64,000 nt of DNA from Acidimicrobiales bacterium mtb01 (GCA_004379135.1 NBNI01000007.1:1227501-1291500); one strand, 5' to 3'; shown: positions 18,406-27,782, counted from the first letter of the stretch. Program-made: numbers and translations. The notes: a model not told the origin generated them from the letters alone.

Positions 18406-19704
18406 ATGCCCGCAGCGCCGGACCCCAATGGTCCCCTTCGCCTCGCGTACCTCACGTACCGCGGCAAGCCGCATGTGGGCGGCCAGGGCGTGTACACCCG
18501 TCACCTCACCAAGGCCCTGGTCGACCTGGGCCACTCGGTCGAGGTGTTCGGCGGACAGCCCTATCCGATCCTCGACGACCGCATCACGCTCACCAAACTC
18601 CCGAGCCTCGATCTGATCAACGACCACTACCCGTTCCGGTTCCCGGCCATCTGGGAACTCAAGACCCGCGAGGACTGGCTCGAGGTCGGCTTGTTCCTCA
18701 CCGGGCAGTTCGCCGAACCGGCCGCGTTCAGCGCGCGCGTGAAGCGCCACCTCGCGCAGCGCGTGTCCGAGTTCGACCTGATCCACGACAACCAATGCCT
18801 CGGCTACGGGATCCTCGGCCTCGAGAAACTCATCCCCACGATCGTCACGTTGCACCACCCCATCACCCGCGACCGCGCGCTCGAGATGGATCACGCGCCG
18901 AACTGGCGCAAGAAGTTCGGAGTCAGCCGCTTCTACTCGTTCGTCAAGATGCAAGGTCGTGTGGCCAGCCGTATGCCGCGCATCGTCGTGGTGAGCGAGA
19001 ACAGCATCAAGGACATCCACGGCGACATGGGCGTGTCGTTCGATCGCATGCGCCTCGTTCCGGTGGGCGTCGATCCCGATCTGTTCAAGCCGCTTCCCGG
19101 CGTCGCGCGGGTTCCGGGCCGCCTCATCACCACCGCATCGGCCGACGTGGCCCTGAAGGGTCTGGCCTATCTGCTCGAGGCGATGGCCAAGTTGCGTACC
19201 GAACGCGATGTCACGCTCACCATCATCGGCAAGCCCAAGCCCGGTAAGAGCATGGACCTCATCGACAAACTGGGTCTGCGCCCGCACATCCAGTTCGTGT
19301 CGGGAGTTCCCGACGAGCGCATCGTCGAGTTGTACGCCGAAGCCGAATTGGCCGTCGTACCGTCGCTCTACGAGGGCTTCAGCCTCCCGGCCATCGAAGC
19401 CATGTGCACCGGCATCTGCCTGGTTGCCACCGACGGCGGGGCACTCCCCGAAGTCACCGGTCGCGATGGCGACACGGTGTTGCAGTGCCGGGCCGGTGAC
19501 TCCGAGGCACTGGCCAGCGCGCTGCGTCGCGGACTCGACGATGCCGAACTCCGGACTCGCGTCGGCGCCAACGGCCGCCAGCGCGTGGTCGACCGCTGGA
19601 CCTGGCGTCGTTGCGCCGAAATGACCGTCGATCAGTACCGCGAGGTCCTCGCGATGCCGGCCAACATCGAGAAGTTGCGTCGCAACGGACGGCTGAAGGG
19701 CTGA
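18406..19704 (+). CDS. Family 4 glycosyltransferase (GT-B fold)
   Basis: A 432-residue GT-B retaining glycosyltransferase. The N-terminal acceptor domain begins RLAYLTYRGKPHVGGQGVYT with the glycine-rich loop. The C-terminal donor domain has PSLYEGFSLPAIEAM, the E-x7-E nucleotide-sugar motif. No membrane segment is seen. It is first in a co-directional cassette with a methyltransferase 4 bases on and a toroid-fold protein overlapping that. The same kind of trio occurs in other actinobacteria with unknown function. It follows the membrane sigma-factor gene by 28 bases and may be cotranscribed. Confidence 0.88.
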   Translation: MPAAPDPNGPLRLAYLTYRGKPHVGGQGVYTRHLTKALVDLGHSVEVFGGQPYPILDDRITLTKLPSLDLINDHYPFRFPAIWELKTREDWLEVGLFLTGQFAEPAAFSARVKRHLAQRVSEFDLIHDNQCLGYGILGLEKLIPTIVTLHHPITRDRALEMDHAPNWRKKFGVSRFYSFVKMQGRVASRMPRIVVVSENSIKDIHGDMGVSFDRMRLVPVGVDPDLFKPLPGVARVPGRLITTASADVALKGLAYLLEAMAKLRTERDVTLTIIGKPKPGKSMDLIDKLGLRPHIQFVSGVPDERIVELYAEAELAVVPSLYEGFSLPAIEAMCTGICLVATDGGALPEVTGRDGDTVLQCRAGDSEALASALRRGLDDAELRTRVGANGRQRVVDRWTWRRCAEMTVDQYREVLAMPANIEKLRRNGRLKG

Positions 19705-19708
19705 CGAC

Positions 19709-20473
19709 GTGCTCACCGTTCGCTTCGAACGTCTCGGACTCACGCCGGGCGATCTCGTTCTCGATGCCGGAGCCGGTTTCGGACGTCACGCGTACGAAGT
19801 CGCGCGGCGAGGCGGCCGGATCGTGGCTCTCGACTACGCCGACGACGAAGTCCGGACCACCCGGGCCACTTTCGCCGCCATGATGCAGGCCGGCGAGATC
19901 GAACGCGACTCGTACGTGGGCGTCATGCGCGGCGACGCCACGAGACTCCCCTTCGACGACGCCACGTTCGACCGCGTGATCACCTCCGAAGTCCTCGAGC
20001 ACATCCAGGACGATGTGTCGGCCATCGCCGAATTGGCCCGGGTGCTGCGCCCGGGCGGAACCTTCGCCTGCACCGTCCCCTCGTGGTGGCCCGAGAAGAT
20101 CAACTGGAAATTGTCCGACGAGTACCACGCCCCCAAGTCGGTGGGCGGACACGTGCGCATCTACAGCCGCACCGAACTCGAGGCCAAGCTGCGCGCCGCC
20201 GGACTCGACGTTCGCGGTCACCATCACGCCCACGCGTTGCATTCGCCGTACTGGTGGCTCAAGTGCGCGGTCGGCCCGCGCCGCGACGATCATCCGCTCG
20301 TCAACGGCTACAAGAAGTTCCTCGAATGGGACATCGTCAAGCAACCCCGTTCGATCCGCGCCGTCGAGCGTGCACTGTCGCCCGTCATGGGCAAGAGCCT
20401 CATCGTCTACGCCGTCAAGCGTCCGGCCCCGGCTCGCCGCTCCGCCCCCGTTCGAGAGCTGGTGAACGCATGA
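19709..20473 (+). CDS. Class I SAM-dependent methyltransferase
   Basis: A 254-residue Rossmann methyltransferase of the Methyltransf_11 type: motif I VLDAGAGFGRHA (17-28), acidic strand-2 end VALDYAD, DATRLPFDDATFD and RVLRPGGTFACTVP. The C-terminal extension (YWWLKCAVGPRRDDHPLVN) is rich in aromatic and basic residues and could contact a lipid or glycan acceptor. The start is GTG at 19709, 4 bases after the glycosyltransferase stop; its TGA overlaps the next ATG. The substrate is unknown and presumably shared with its two partners. Confidence 0.88.
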   Translation: MLTVRFERLGLTPGDLVLDAGAGFGRHAYEVARRGGRIVALDYADDEVRTTRATFAAMMQAGEIERDSYVGVMRGDATRLPFDDATFDRVITSEVLEHIQDDVSAIAELARVLRPGGTFACTVPSWWPEKINWKLSDEYHAPKSVGGHVRIYSRTELEAKLRAAGLDVRGHHHAHALHSPYWWLKCAVGPRRDDHPLVNGYKKFLEWDIVKQPRSIRAVERALSPVMGKSLIVYAVKRPAPARRSAPVRELVNA

Positions 20474-21513
20474 CCCTCATTCGTCATCTCGGCGTCCCGC
20501 ACATCGAAGGCGTCCTCAGCGCCGACGAAGTGGTCCAGACCGCCGAGTCGATCGCTCGCCTGCAACTCGACTCCGGGATGATCCCGTGGTTCGAGGGCGG
20601 ACACTGCGACCCGTGGAACCACGTCGAGACCGCCATGGCGCTCGACATCGCCGGCATGCATTCTCACGCGGAGCGGGCATACGAATGGCTCAAGAACACC
20701 CAGCACCGTGACGGCTGGTGGTTCAACTACTACCTGCCGGGCGGATTCGTCGAGGAGCCCAAACTCGACACCAACGTGTGCGCGTACGTCGCCGCTGGTG
20801 TGTGGCACCACTGGCTGTGCACATGGGATCGCGGTTTCGTCGATCACATGTGGCCCACCGTCGAGCGGGCCATCGAATGGGTGCTCTCGATGCGTCGTCA
20901 CGACGGAACCATCCTGTGGGCCCGTGAAGAGCATGCCTCTCCGTGGGACTACGCGCTCCTCACCGGATCATCGTCCATCTGGCACGCACTTACGTGCGCG
21001 GTCGAACTGGCCGATCTGGTCGGTGACGAACGTCCGCACTGGCGCGAGGCCGCCGACACGTTGCGCAACGTCATCTGCACGCGCCCCGACGCGTTCGAAC
21101 CCAAGACCCGCTGGGCCATGGACTGGTATTACCCGGTGCTCACCAATGCCATGGAGGGCGAGGCCGCGCGGGCACGTCTGGCGCACGGTTGGGGCACCTT
21201 CGCCATGGAGGGTCGCGGCATCCGTTGTGTCAGCGACGAACCGTGGGTCACCGCGGCCGAGACCGCCGAGTGCTCGCTCGCCCACACCGCGGCCGGCGAC
21301 ATCGACACCGCCACCGATCTGCTTCTCTGGACCCGCGCCCATCGTCACGACGACGGCTCGTACTGGACGGGTGTGGTCTATCCGAGTCGCGAGAACTTCC
21401 CGGCCGGCGAGCGCACGGCGTACACCGGAGCGGCGGTGATCCTGGCCGCCGACGCGATCGACTCCGGATCCCCGGCGTCGCGCATCTTCGTCCCCTCGCT
21501 CGTCGTCGACTGA
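20470..21513 (+). CDS. Prenyltransferase/squalene-cyclase-like alpha-alpha-toroid protein
   Basis: 347 residues, almost all helical, with repeated aromatic motifs (AYEWLKNTQHRDGWW, WVLSMRRHDGTI, AHRHDDGSYWTGVVYP) as found in terpene-cyclase/prenyltransferase or six-hairpin glycosidase toroids. The squalene-hopene cyclase DxDD acid motif and protein-prenyltransferase zinc ligands are not evident, so it is not a standard member of either. The ATG at 20470 overlaps the methyltransferase stop. It is annotated simply as prenyltransferase in many actinobacterial genomes. A role in modifying or hydrolysing the glycan made by the preceding two enzymes is an inference. Confidence 0.7.
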   Translation: MTLIRHLGVPHIEGVLSADEVVQTAESIARLQLDSGMIPWFEGGHCDPWNHVETAMALDIAGMHSHAERAYEWLKNTQHRDGWWFNYYLPGGFVEEPKLDTNVCAYVAAGVWHHWLCTWDRGFVDHMWPTVERAIEWVLSMRRHDGTILWAREEHASPWDYALLTGSSSIWHALTCAVELADLVGDERPHWREAADTLRNVICTRPDAFEPKTRWAMDWYYPVLTNAMEGEAARARLAHGWGTFAMEGRGIRCVSDEPWVTAAETAECSLAHTAAGDIDTATDLLLWTRAHRHDDGSYWTGVVYPSRENFPAGERTAYTGAAVILAADAIDSGSPASRIFVPSLVVD

Positions 21514-21531
21514 CTCGAAGGAGTTCCGCCC

Positions 21532-23070
21532 ATGGCCCGCGCGTCGTTCACCGCGTCATCCGCCGCCGACATTCGGCGTCTCGCCGCCGAGGCATTCGAC
21601 GCACTCGGCGCCGGCGACGTACTGGGCGGTTCGGGTGCGATCGCCCGCTCTCCCATCAACGGCCTCGACTACGACCGGGTGGCCGGCACGCACGTGGCGT
21701 CGAGTGTCGAGCACGCCCTCGCCACCGCATCGGAGGTGTTCGTGTCGTGGCGCGACGTTCCGGCCCCGCGTCGCGGCGAAGTGATCCGCCTCCTGGGTGA
21801 AGAACTGCGACGTCACAAGGATCACCTCGCCACCCTCGTCCAGATCGAGGCGGGCAAGATTCGCTCCGAAGCCCTCGGCGAGGTCCAGGAGATGATCGAC
21901 ATCTGCGATTTCGCCGTCGGACTCTCACGCCAGTTGCACGGACTTTCGATCGCGACCGAACGTCCCGGTCATCGCCTCACCGAAACCTGGCACCCGTACG
22001 GGCCGATCGCGGTCGTCACCGCGTTCAACTTCCCGGTCGCGGTGTGGTCGTGGAACGCCGCACTCGCCATCATCTGCGGCGACCCGGTGGTGTGGAAGCC
22101 CTCCGATGCGTCGACCGTGACGGCGGTGGCCACCAACGTTCTCGCCCGTCGCGCCGCGCGCGCTGCCGGTGCGCCGGCCGAGTTGTTCCAGATCGTGTCG
22201 GGGGACGCCGAAGTGGGCAAGGCGCTCGTCGCCGATCGGCGCGCACCACTCGTGTCGGCCACCGGCTCGACCCGCATGGGCCGTGAAGTGGCGCCGGTCG
22301 TCGCGGCCCGCTTCGGACGCTCGATCCTCGAACTCGGAGGCAACAACGCCGCCATCGTCACGCCGAGTGCCGACCTCGATCTCGCAGTGCGCGGCATCAC
22401 CTTCGCGGCCGCCGGTACCGCCGGCCAACGATGCACGACGTTGCGACGACTGCTCGTCCACCGCTCGCGCGTCGACGAAGTGGCCGACCGTGTCTCACGC
22501 GCCTTCGTCTCGCTGCGCATCGGTAACCCGCTCGTCGACGAACCATTGGTCGGTCCGCTCATCTCGATGAGGTCGCTGCAGACCATGCGATCCGCGCTCG
22601 ACCAGGCGCGCGGCGACGGCGGCGTAATCGTCGGTGGCGAGCGTGTGCACGCCGACGCCTCCCCCGAGGCCGCGTACGTATCACCGGCCGTGGTTCGGAT
22701 GCCCGCTCAAACCGACATCGTGCGCACCGAGACCTTCGCGCCGATCCTCTACGTGATGGCGTACGACGACTTCGACGAGGCCATCACGATCCAGAACGAC
22801 GTTCCACAAGGACTCGCATCGAGCATCTTCACCACCGACCTGCGCGAGGCCGAGCGCTTCACCGGCCCGTCGGGTAGCGATTGCGGTATCGCCAACGTGA
22901 ACATCGGCCCATCGGGGGCCGAGATCGGTGGCGCGTTCGGCGGCGAGAAGGAAACCGGTGGCGGACGCGAGAGCGGAAGCGATTCGTGGAAGGCGTACAT
23001 GCGGCGCTCCACCGCGACGGTCAACTACTCGAACGATCTTCCCCTGGCCCAGGGCGTCAAGTTCGAATGA
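21532..23070 (+). CDS. Aldehyde dehydrogenase, ALDH7 / alpha-aminoadipate semialdehyde dehydrogenase type
   Basis: 512-residue NAD(P)-dependent aldehyde dehydrogenase. Catalytic Glu267 is in ILELGGNNAAIV, and the nucleophile Cys301 in GQRCTTLRRLLVH. The sequences EWHP-like TETWHPYGPIAVVTAFNFPVA, ELGGNNA and GQRCTT are characteristic of ALDH7A1/AmaB, which oxidise alpha-aminoadipate semialdehyde (piperideine-6-carboxylate) in lysine catabolism. AAGG (21519-21522) lies about 9 bases before the ATG. It is 18 bases behind the glycosyltransferase cassette and could share its transcript, though the chemistry suggests an independent role. Confidence 0.87.
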   Translation: MARASFTASSAADIRRLAAEAFDALGAGDVLGGSGAIARSPINGLDYDRVAGTHVASSVEHALATASEVFVSWRDVPAPRRGEVIRLLGEELRRHKDHLATLVQIEAGKIRSEALGEVQEMIDICDFAVGLSRQLHGLSIATERPGHRLTETWHPYGPIAVVTAFNFPVAVWSWNAALAIICGDPVVWKPSDASTVTAVATNVLARRAARAAGAPAELFQIVSGDAEVGKALVADRRAPLVSATGSTRMGREVAPVVAARFGRSILELGGNNAAIVTPSADLDLAVRGITFAAAGTAGQRCTTLRRLLVHRSRVDEVADRVSRAFVSLRIGNPLVDEPLVGPLISMRSLQTMRSALDQARGDGGVIVGGERVHADASPEAAYVSPAVVRMPAQTDIVRTETFAPILYVMAYDDFDEAITIQNDVPQGLASSIFTTDLREAERFTGPSGSDCGIANVNIGPSGAEIGGAFGGEKETGGGRESGSDSWKAYMRRSTATVNYSNDLPLAQGVKFE

Positions 23071-23081
23071 TCTGACCTCGA

Positions 23082-23852
23082 TTAGAGGTCGGCCGACGGG
23101 ATGGTGACGGCGACCCGATTCGACCGCGCACCGTCGAGCAGCGCGTCCACCATGCCCTCGAGGACTTCGTCGAGCGCGACGACCGCTTCGTCGGCCGTTC
23201 GTTCGGTCCCTTGCAAGTACACGCTGAGTGCAACACCGTTCTCGCGGTCGACGAAGTCGGCGCCGCAGCCGCTCACTTCCTCACCGCGATAGCAGTAACC
23301 GAACACGTCGCCGTCGAGTCCGGCGATCCCCTGGCGCGTCTGCACGTCGACGGAGACGTCGACGTCCTCGGTGTAGGCGTCGAACGTGAGGAATGATCGG
23401 TACGAACCCGACGGGAGTTCGGACACCGACACACCGAACGCAGTGGGTCCGACGCCGTCGTTCATGTCGCTCGTCACGAAGCACTGGACCAACGCGGGAT
23501 AGTCGGCTGCCCGCTCGTACGCCTCGCTGTACTCCTCGCCGTCGGCCACCTCACCGGACAAGTCGACCGAATCGCTCGCCTCGCGGGCCCACTCCGACGG
23601 CGATCCGATCGGGCACTCGGTGAGTTCGGCGAAGCCGTCGCTCTGGAACTCGATGCCGTCGATGTACGACTGGAACGCCCGACTGATCTCCGATTGATCG
23701 GGATCGTCGTCGCCAAGGAACGCCGCCGCCACGATCACGACCACCGCCGCGACCACCGCCACCAGCAACGTCGAGACCACGAGAGGGCGCCACGACCGTC
23801 GGGGCGGATCGACCCAGGCGGGCGGAGGCGGCAACCACTGGTCATCGGCCAC
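23082..23852 (-). CDS. Single-span membrane protein of unknown function
   Basis: 256 residues from GTG 23852 (VADDQWLPPPP); an ATG at 23897 would push into the divergent start region. A Pro-rich cytosolic head is followed by one transmembrane helix (VVSTLLVAVVAAVVVIVAAA, about 24-43) and an approximately 210-residue acidic exterior domain with cysteines in TECPIG, VQCFV, YCYRG and SGCGAD, probably disulfide-bonded. No family is recognised. It is convergent with the ALDH gene and divergent from the DtxR-type regulator, with a 46-base gap. Confidence 0.75.
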   Translation of the reverse strand: MADDQWLPPPPAWVDPPRRSWRPLVVSTLLVAVVAAVVVIVAAAFLGDDDPDQSEISRAFQSYIDGIEFQSDGFAELTECPIGSPSEWAREASDSVDLSGEVADGEEYSEAYERAADYPALVQCFVTSDMNDGVGPTAFGVSVSELPSGSYRSFLTFDAYTEDVDVSVDVQTRQGIAGLDGDVFGYCYRGEEVSGCGADFVDRENGVALSVYLQGTERTADEAVVALDEVLEGMVDALLDGARSNRVAVTIPSADL

Positions 23853-23898
23853 GTCGCCACAGTAGAGCCGTCGCGGACCCACGACTAGCCTCGGCATC

Positions 23899-24561
23899 GT
23901 GATCCCGTCGTCCGACCGTCACCCCGCCTTCGAGGAGTACTGCGAGTGCATCTTCGAACTGGGCGAGGATGAATTCGATGTGATTCGTGCGCGCATCGCC
24001 GAGCGAATCGGTGTGAGTCGCGCCTCGGTGTCGCAGATGATCGAGAAGATGCGCAAGGCCGGGCTCGTGGCCGCCGACGGCCAAGTGATCTCCCTCACCG
24101 CCGCCGGTCTCGAGCTCGCCCAGAAGGTCGTGCGCCGTCACCGATTGGCCGAGCGTTTCCTCACCGATGTCCTCGGACTCAGTTGGGCCGAAGCCCACCA
24201 GGAAGCCGGCAAGTGGGAGCACGTCATGAGTGACTCGGTCGAAACCGCCATGAATCGACTGCTCGGATCACCCACCACCTGCCCGCACGGGAACCCCATC
24301 CCGGGCTCGAGTTACATCCTCCCCGATCTCTTCCCGCTCGGAAGCCTGACCGCTGGTTCGTCGTTCACGGTCGCGCGCATTCCGGAAGAGCTCGAGTTCA
24401 CCCCCGGTCTCCTCGACTACTTGCAGAGCTCGAGCATGTTGCCCGGCCGCTCCGGCCAGATCGCGCGTATCAACACCGACGGATCGGTCGCGGTCGAAAT
24501 CGAAGGTCGCTCGATCGACGTCGATTCGTTCGCCTCGGCACGAATCCTCGTCACCGCCTGA
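23899..24561 (+). CDS. DtxR/MntR-family metal-dependent transcriptional regulator with altered primary metal site
   Basis: 220 residues: winged helix (ERIGVSRASVSQMIEKM, recognition helix about 39-51), dimerisation/metal domain, and a C-terminal SH3/FeoA-like domain. The ancillary metal site of DtxR is kept (His81, Glu85, His100). In the primary site Glu107 and His108 (WEH) remain, but DtxR Cys102 is Gly104 and Met10 is Glu13. This is neither classical iron-type (Met/Cys) nor manganese-type (Asp/Glu). The family represses metal uptake and storage genes when metal is bound. The start is GTG. A lipoprotein gene follows after 6 bases and may be cotranscribed. Confidence 0.88.
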   Translation: MIPSSDRHPAFEEYCECIFELGEDEFDVIRARIAERIGVSRASVSQMIEKMRKAGLVAADGQVISLTAAGLELAQKVVRRHRLAERFLTDVLGLSWAEAHQEAGKWEHVMSDSVETAMNRLLGSPTTCPHGNPIPGSSYILPDLFPLGSLTAGSSFTVARIPEELEFTPGLLDYLQSSSMLPGRSGQIARINTDGSVAVEIEGRSIDVDSFASARILVTA

Positions 24562-24567
24562 TTTCCG

Positions 24568-25011
24568 ATGCCCGACCGTCGCCTGCTCGCAAGCTGCGCT
24601 CTCATCGCATGTCTCCCCGTCGTCGTCGCTTGCGGCGCCACCACCTTCGACGACTCGCGGATCGCTCCGTCCACCACCGTCGCCGTCGTGGTGACGATTC
24701 CGCAGGGTTCGGCGGCCGAACTGCTTCCGCGACTGGCCGACGAAATGGCGATCCTGTCGTCTCGCATCGGCCCGCGTCCCGACAACGTGGCCAAACCCGA
24801 CGGAACGAAGATCGATCAACTCACCGTGATCGAGGCGATCTGGACCGCGGCGGTGAACGAGGTGGAAGCCAACGATCCGGATGCCGCCGAGACACTGGCT
24901 CGCATGGTCGCGCAGGCCCGGACGGCGGTCGAGCGCAATCGCCCGGCCGATGCCGACAAAGCGGCCAAGTTCGCGCGCATCGTGATCGACGAGTACCTCG
25001 CCGACTTCTGA
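24568..25011 (+). CDS. Small lipoprotein of unknown function
   Basis: 147 residues. The signal peptide ends in a clear lipobox VVACG (Cys22), followed by a Thr/Val linker and a helical, charged domain (LLPRLADEMAILSSRI, AAETLARMVAQARTAVE) resembling a small surface-exposed helical bundle. No catalytic motif is seen. It lies 6 bases downstream of the DtxR-type gene, so it could be metal-regulated. Its stop is 4 bases from the convergent HelD stop. Confidence 0.78.
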   Translation: MPDRRLLASCALIACLPVVVACGATTFDDSRIAPSTTVAVVVTIPQGSAAELLPRLADEMAILSSRIGPRPDNVAKPDGTKIDQLTVIEAIWTAAVNEVEANDPDAAETLARMVAQARTAVERNRPADADKAAKFARIVIDEYLADF

Positions 25012-25015
25012 GCGT

Positions 25016-27181
25016 TTACTCCACGCGCAGAGGCGCCGGCAGCGGGTCGGCGTGGACGATCGTCAGACGTTGCGTCGATCGGGTGAGGGCCACGTAGAGC
25101 GACCGCATGCCTTCTCGCTCGTCGGTGACGATGCGACCGGGCTCGACCACCACTACACCGTCGAGTTCGAGACCTTTCACCAGGCCCACTGGCACCACCG
25201 TGACTCCGGTGTCGAGACCGGTGCGCGACGCGCGACCGTGCTCGATCCGGGCCGCTGACAACGCGAGCGACACGTTCTCGGCCAGACCGTTGGGCGTCAC
25301 GACCGCGACGTTCCCTCCACCGACCACTTCGACCATCCGAGCCGTCGTGGCGACGACCGTCTCGAGCAGATCGCCGTGGGTCGCCGCCACGAACGACGGC
25401 GCCTCGGGCCCGAGTCGCACGGCCGTGGGTGCGCGCAATCCGGGCGTGGCCGCCTCCATCACTCGGTTGGCCAACTCCATGATCTGGCCGGGAATGCGAT
25501 ACCCCACCGAGAGTCCGATGACCCGATTCACGTCGTCGCGGCCGCGACGCGGCGCCGAGAGATGCTGCAGCACGTCGTCCCACGACTCGGGTGCGTGCGG
25601 ACCGGTCGCCTGCGCGATGTCACCGACGATCGTCATCGAACCCGACAGCGAACGACGCGCGACCATGAGCAGCTGCATCGGCGTGAGGTCCTGGACCTCG
25701 TCGACCACGATGTGTCCGTAGGTGCGAATTTCGTCGGCCTCGTCGATCTTGCCGTTCTTGCCCGGTTTGGGTCCGAGCACCACGAACGCCTCGTCGAGCA
25801 ACGCCACATCGGCTTCGGTCCAGCGGACATCGTTGACATCGGCCGAACGCGGGCGGTACAGCGAGTCGACCTCGGCCTCGGAGAGAAATCGCTGGCCCGC
25901 CGACTTGAGCAACGCCTTCGATCCGAACAGGTCGTGCAGCAATTGGGCCGGCGTGAGCAGCGGCCACATGCGTTCGAACGCCGCGCGCATCTCGTCGGTG
26001 CCGCGCAGCGCGTCGCGCATCTCGGTGGCCGACACGTTGCCCTCGCGCCACGACGCCGCGACCGCCGTCCAGACCTCGGTCTCGACCCACTTGCGCCCGG
26101 AGTTGTGGCGTCGGAACCGGCGGCGAGCCGCCTTGATGATGCGGTCGGAGTCGCTGGCCCGCAACCGCACGTAACCGGTGCGGAACGGCAACACGATGTC
26201 GTCGCGCAATGGACGCTCGCGGTCGAGCACCGCCTTGTCGATGACGTCGACCATGCGCACGTCGCCCTTGGTGCGCGCACCGATTGCCGAATCGCGGTAC
26301 GCGTCGACGTCGGCCGGCGACGCGACGAGCACGTCGGGCACCAGATCGGCCAGGACGACCTGCTCGATACCGGCCTCACCGAGCGACGGAAGGACGCGTT
26401 CGATGTAGCGCAGGAACACGCGGTTTGGCCCGATGACGAGAACGCCCTGATCTTCGAGCGGGAACCGATTGGTGTACAAGAGGTACGCGGCGCGGTGCAG
26501 CGCGACCACGGTCTTGCCCGTACCGGGTCCGCCCTGAACGACGAGCACTCCGGCTTGCGGCGAGCGAATGATCTCGTCCTGTTCGGCCTGAATGGTGGCG
26601 ACGATGTCGCCGAGTTGACCGGTGCGCCCGCGTTCGATGGAAGCCATGAGCGTGGAGTAACCGCGCAAGCCGCTCGAGTGGACGACGGCGCCGTCGGCGA
26701 GTCCATCGTCGTGCCCGATGCCGAGGTGACCCTCGCCGAACAACTCGTCCTCGATCCCGAGCAACTTCGGACCCTCGACCACGAAGTGTCGACGACGGGC
26801 GAGGCCCATCGGCTGACGGCCGGTGGCCCGGTAGAACGGCTCGGCGACCGGTGCACGCCAATCGACCACGACCGGGTCGCGATTCTCATCGGCCACGGCC
26901 AATCGCCCGATGTGGAAACTCTCGGTACCCGGAGCGTCATCGCTCACCCGATCGATCCGCCCGAACACCAGGGCCGCGTCACCGAGTTCGAGTTCGGTGA
27001 GGCGGCGAACCAGCTGCTCGTCGATCGCATTGCGCTCGAAGCGGTTCTGGAAGGTGCCGCCGGTTCCGGCCTCGGTGAGGCCCCGGACCTTCCAGGCGTC
27101 CTGCCGACTCCGTTCGAGGCAGTCGTAGGCCCGATCGATGTGCGCCTGCTCGAGGTCGAAATCGGGGTGTTGAGCGGTCAT
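25016..27181 (-). CDS. helD: HelD-type superfamily 1 ATPase (RNA polymerase-associated helicase)
   Basis: 721 residues. HelD proteins bind RNA polymerase, clear stalled complexes and in some actinobacteria (HelR) confer rifampicin tolerance. Seen: an N-terminal coiled part (EQAHIDRAYDCLERSR), the HelD-typical FGRIDR and VVDWRAPVAEPFYRATGR block (about 70-125), Walker A GGPGTGKT (217-224), IGPNRVFLRYIERVLPSLGE, Walker B DEVQD (494-498), GDIAQATGPH and SF1 motif VI VALTRSTQRLTIVH at the end. Size and the class II-like architecture fit actinobacterial HelD. Transcription starts in the 112-base gap shared with ybaK. Confidence 0.9.
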   Translation of the reverse strand: MTAQHPDFDLEQAHIDRAYDCLERSRQDAWKVRGLTEAGTGGTFQNRFERNAIDEQLVRRLTELELGDAALVFGRIDRVSDDAPGTESFHIGRLAVADENRDPVVVDWRAPVAEPFYRATGRQPMGLARRRHFVVEGPKLLGIEDELFGEGHLGIGHDDGLADGAVVHSSGLRGYSTLMASIERGRTGQLGDIVATIQAEQDEIIRSPQAGVLVVQGGPGTGKTVVALHRAAYLLYTNRFPLEDQGVLVIGPNRVFLRYIERVLPSLGEAGIEQVVLADLVPDVLVASPADVDAYRDSAIGARTKGDVRMVDVIDKAVLDRERPLRDDIVLPFRTGYVRLRASDSDRIIKAARRRFRRHNSGRKWVETEVWTAVAASWREGNVSATEMRDALRGTDEMRAAFERMWPLLTPAQLLHDLFGSKALLKSAGQRFLSEAEVDSLYRPRSADVNDVRWTEADVALLDEAFVVLGPKPGKNGKIDEADEIRTYGHIVVDEVQDLTPMQLLMVARRSLSGSMTIVGDIAQATGPHAPESWDDVLQHLSAPRRGRDDVNRVIGLSVGYRIPGQIMELANRVMEAATPGLRAPTAVRLGPEAPSFVAATHGDLLETVVATTARMVEVVGGGNVAVVTPNGLAENVSLALSAARIEHGRASRTGLDTGVTVVPVGLVKGLELDGVVVVEPGRIVTDEREGMRSLYVALTRSTQRLTIVHADPLPAPLRVE

Positions 27182-27293
27182 ACGGGTCCGTCGGGGGGTT
27201 GAGGAACTCTAACGAGTCGGCCCGCGGGTGGGTCGTACCGGAGCGGGACGGACGTAACAAACGCTTGCTGACTAGGGTCGACACCGATTCACC

Positions 27294-27782
27294 ATGGCCG
27301 GCGGAACACCAGCAATCGTGGCCCTCGACGCCGCCGGCGTCGACTACTCGGTGCACGAGTTCGACAACGCCATCGCCCCGGGTGAACTCGGATACGGCAA
27401 GGCGGCCGCCGCCGCGTTGGGGGTCGACGAGGACCGCGTCTTCAAGACGCTGTTGGTGACGCTGCACGGTTCGAGCACCCATCACGCCGTCGGCATCGTG
27501 CCGGTGTCAACGCAGTTGTCGCTCAAGGGCATCGCGCACGCGCTCGGCGCCAAGAAAGCCGAAATGCTCGAACGTCACGACGCCGAACGGCTCACGGGTT
27601 ACGTGGTCGGCGGCATCAGCCCGTTCGGACAACGCAAAAAACTGCCGACGGTGATCGACGAGACGTGCGAGTTGACCGACACCATCTTCGTGTCGGGAGG
27701 ACGACGCGGACTCGACATCGAGATCGAGCCGAGTGTTCTGATCGCGCTCTTGAGCGCGGTGGTGGCGCCGATCGGCGCGTGA
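27294..27782 (+). CDS. ybaK: YbaK/EbsC-family Cys-tRNA(Pro) deacylase
   Basis: A 162-residue trans-editing enzyme that hydrolyses Cys mischarged on tRNA-Pro. The family pattern is complete: VDYSVHEFDN, DRVFKTLLV with the essential Lys, VPVSTQLSLKGIAHALGAKKAEM, TGYVVGGISPFGQRKKLP with the GxxSPxG loop, and FVSGGRRGLDIEI. Start ATG 27294 (MAGGTPA). It is convergent with the cold-shock gene, with 3 bases between the stops. Confidence 0.92.
   Translation: MAGGTPAIVALDAAGVDYSVHEFDNAIAPGELGYGKAAAAALGVDEDRVFKTLLVTLHGSSTHHAVGIVPVSTQLSLKGIAHALGAKKAEMLERHDAERLTGYVVGGISPFGQRKKLPTVIDETCELTDTIFVSGGRRGLDIEIEPSVLIALLSAVVAPIGA

Noticed and set aside
23074-23090. Possible terminator GACCTC-gatta-GAGGTC between the ALDH and membrane-protein genes
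   Set aside because: Only six base pairs, no T-run; could be chance.
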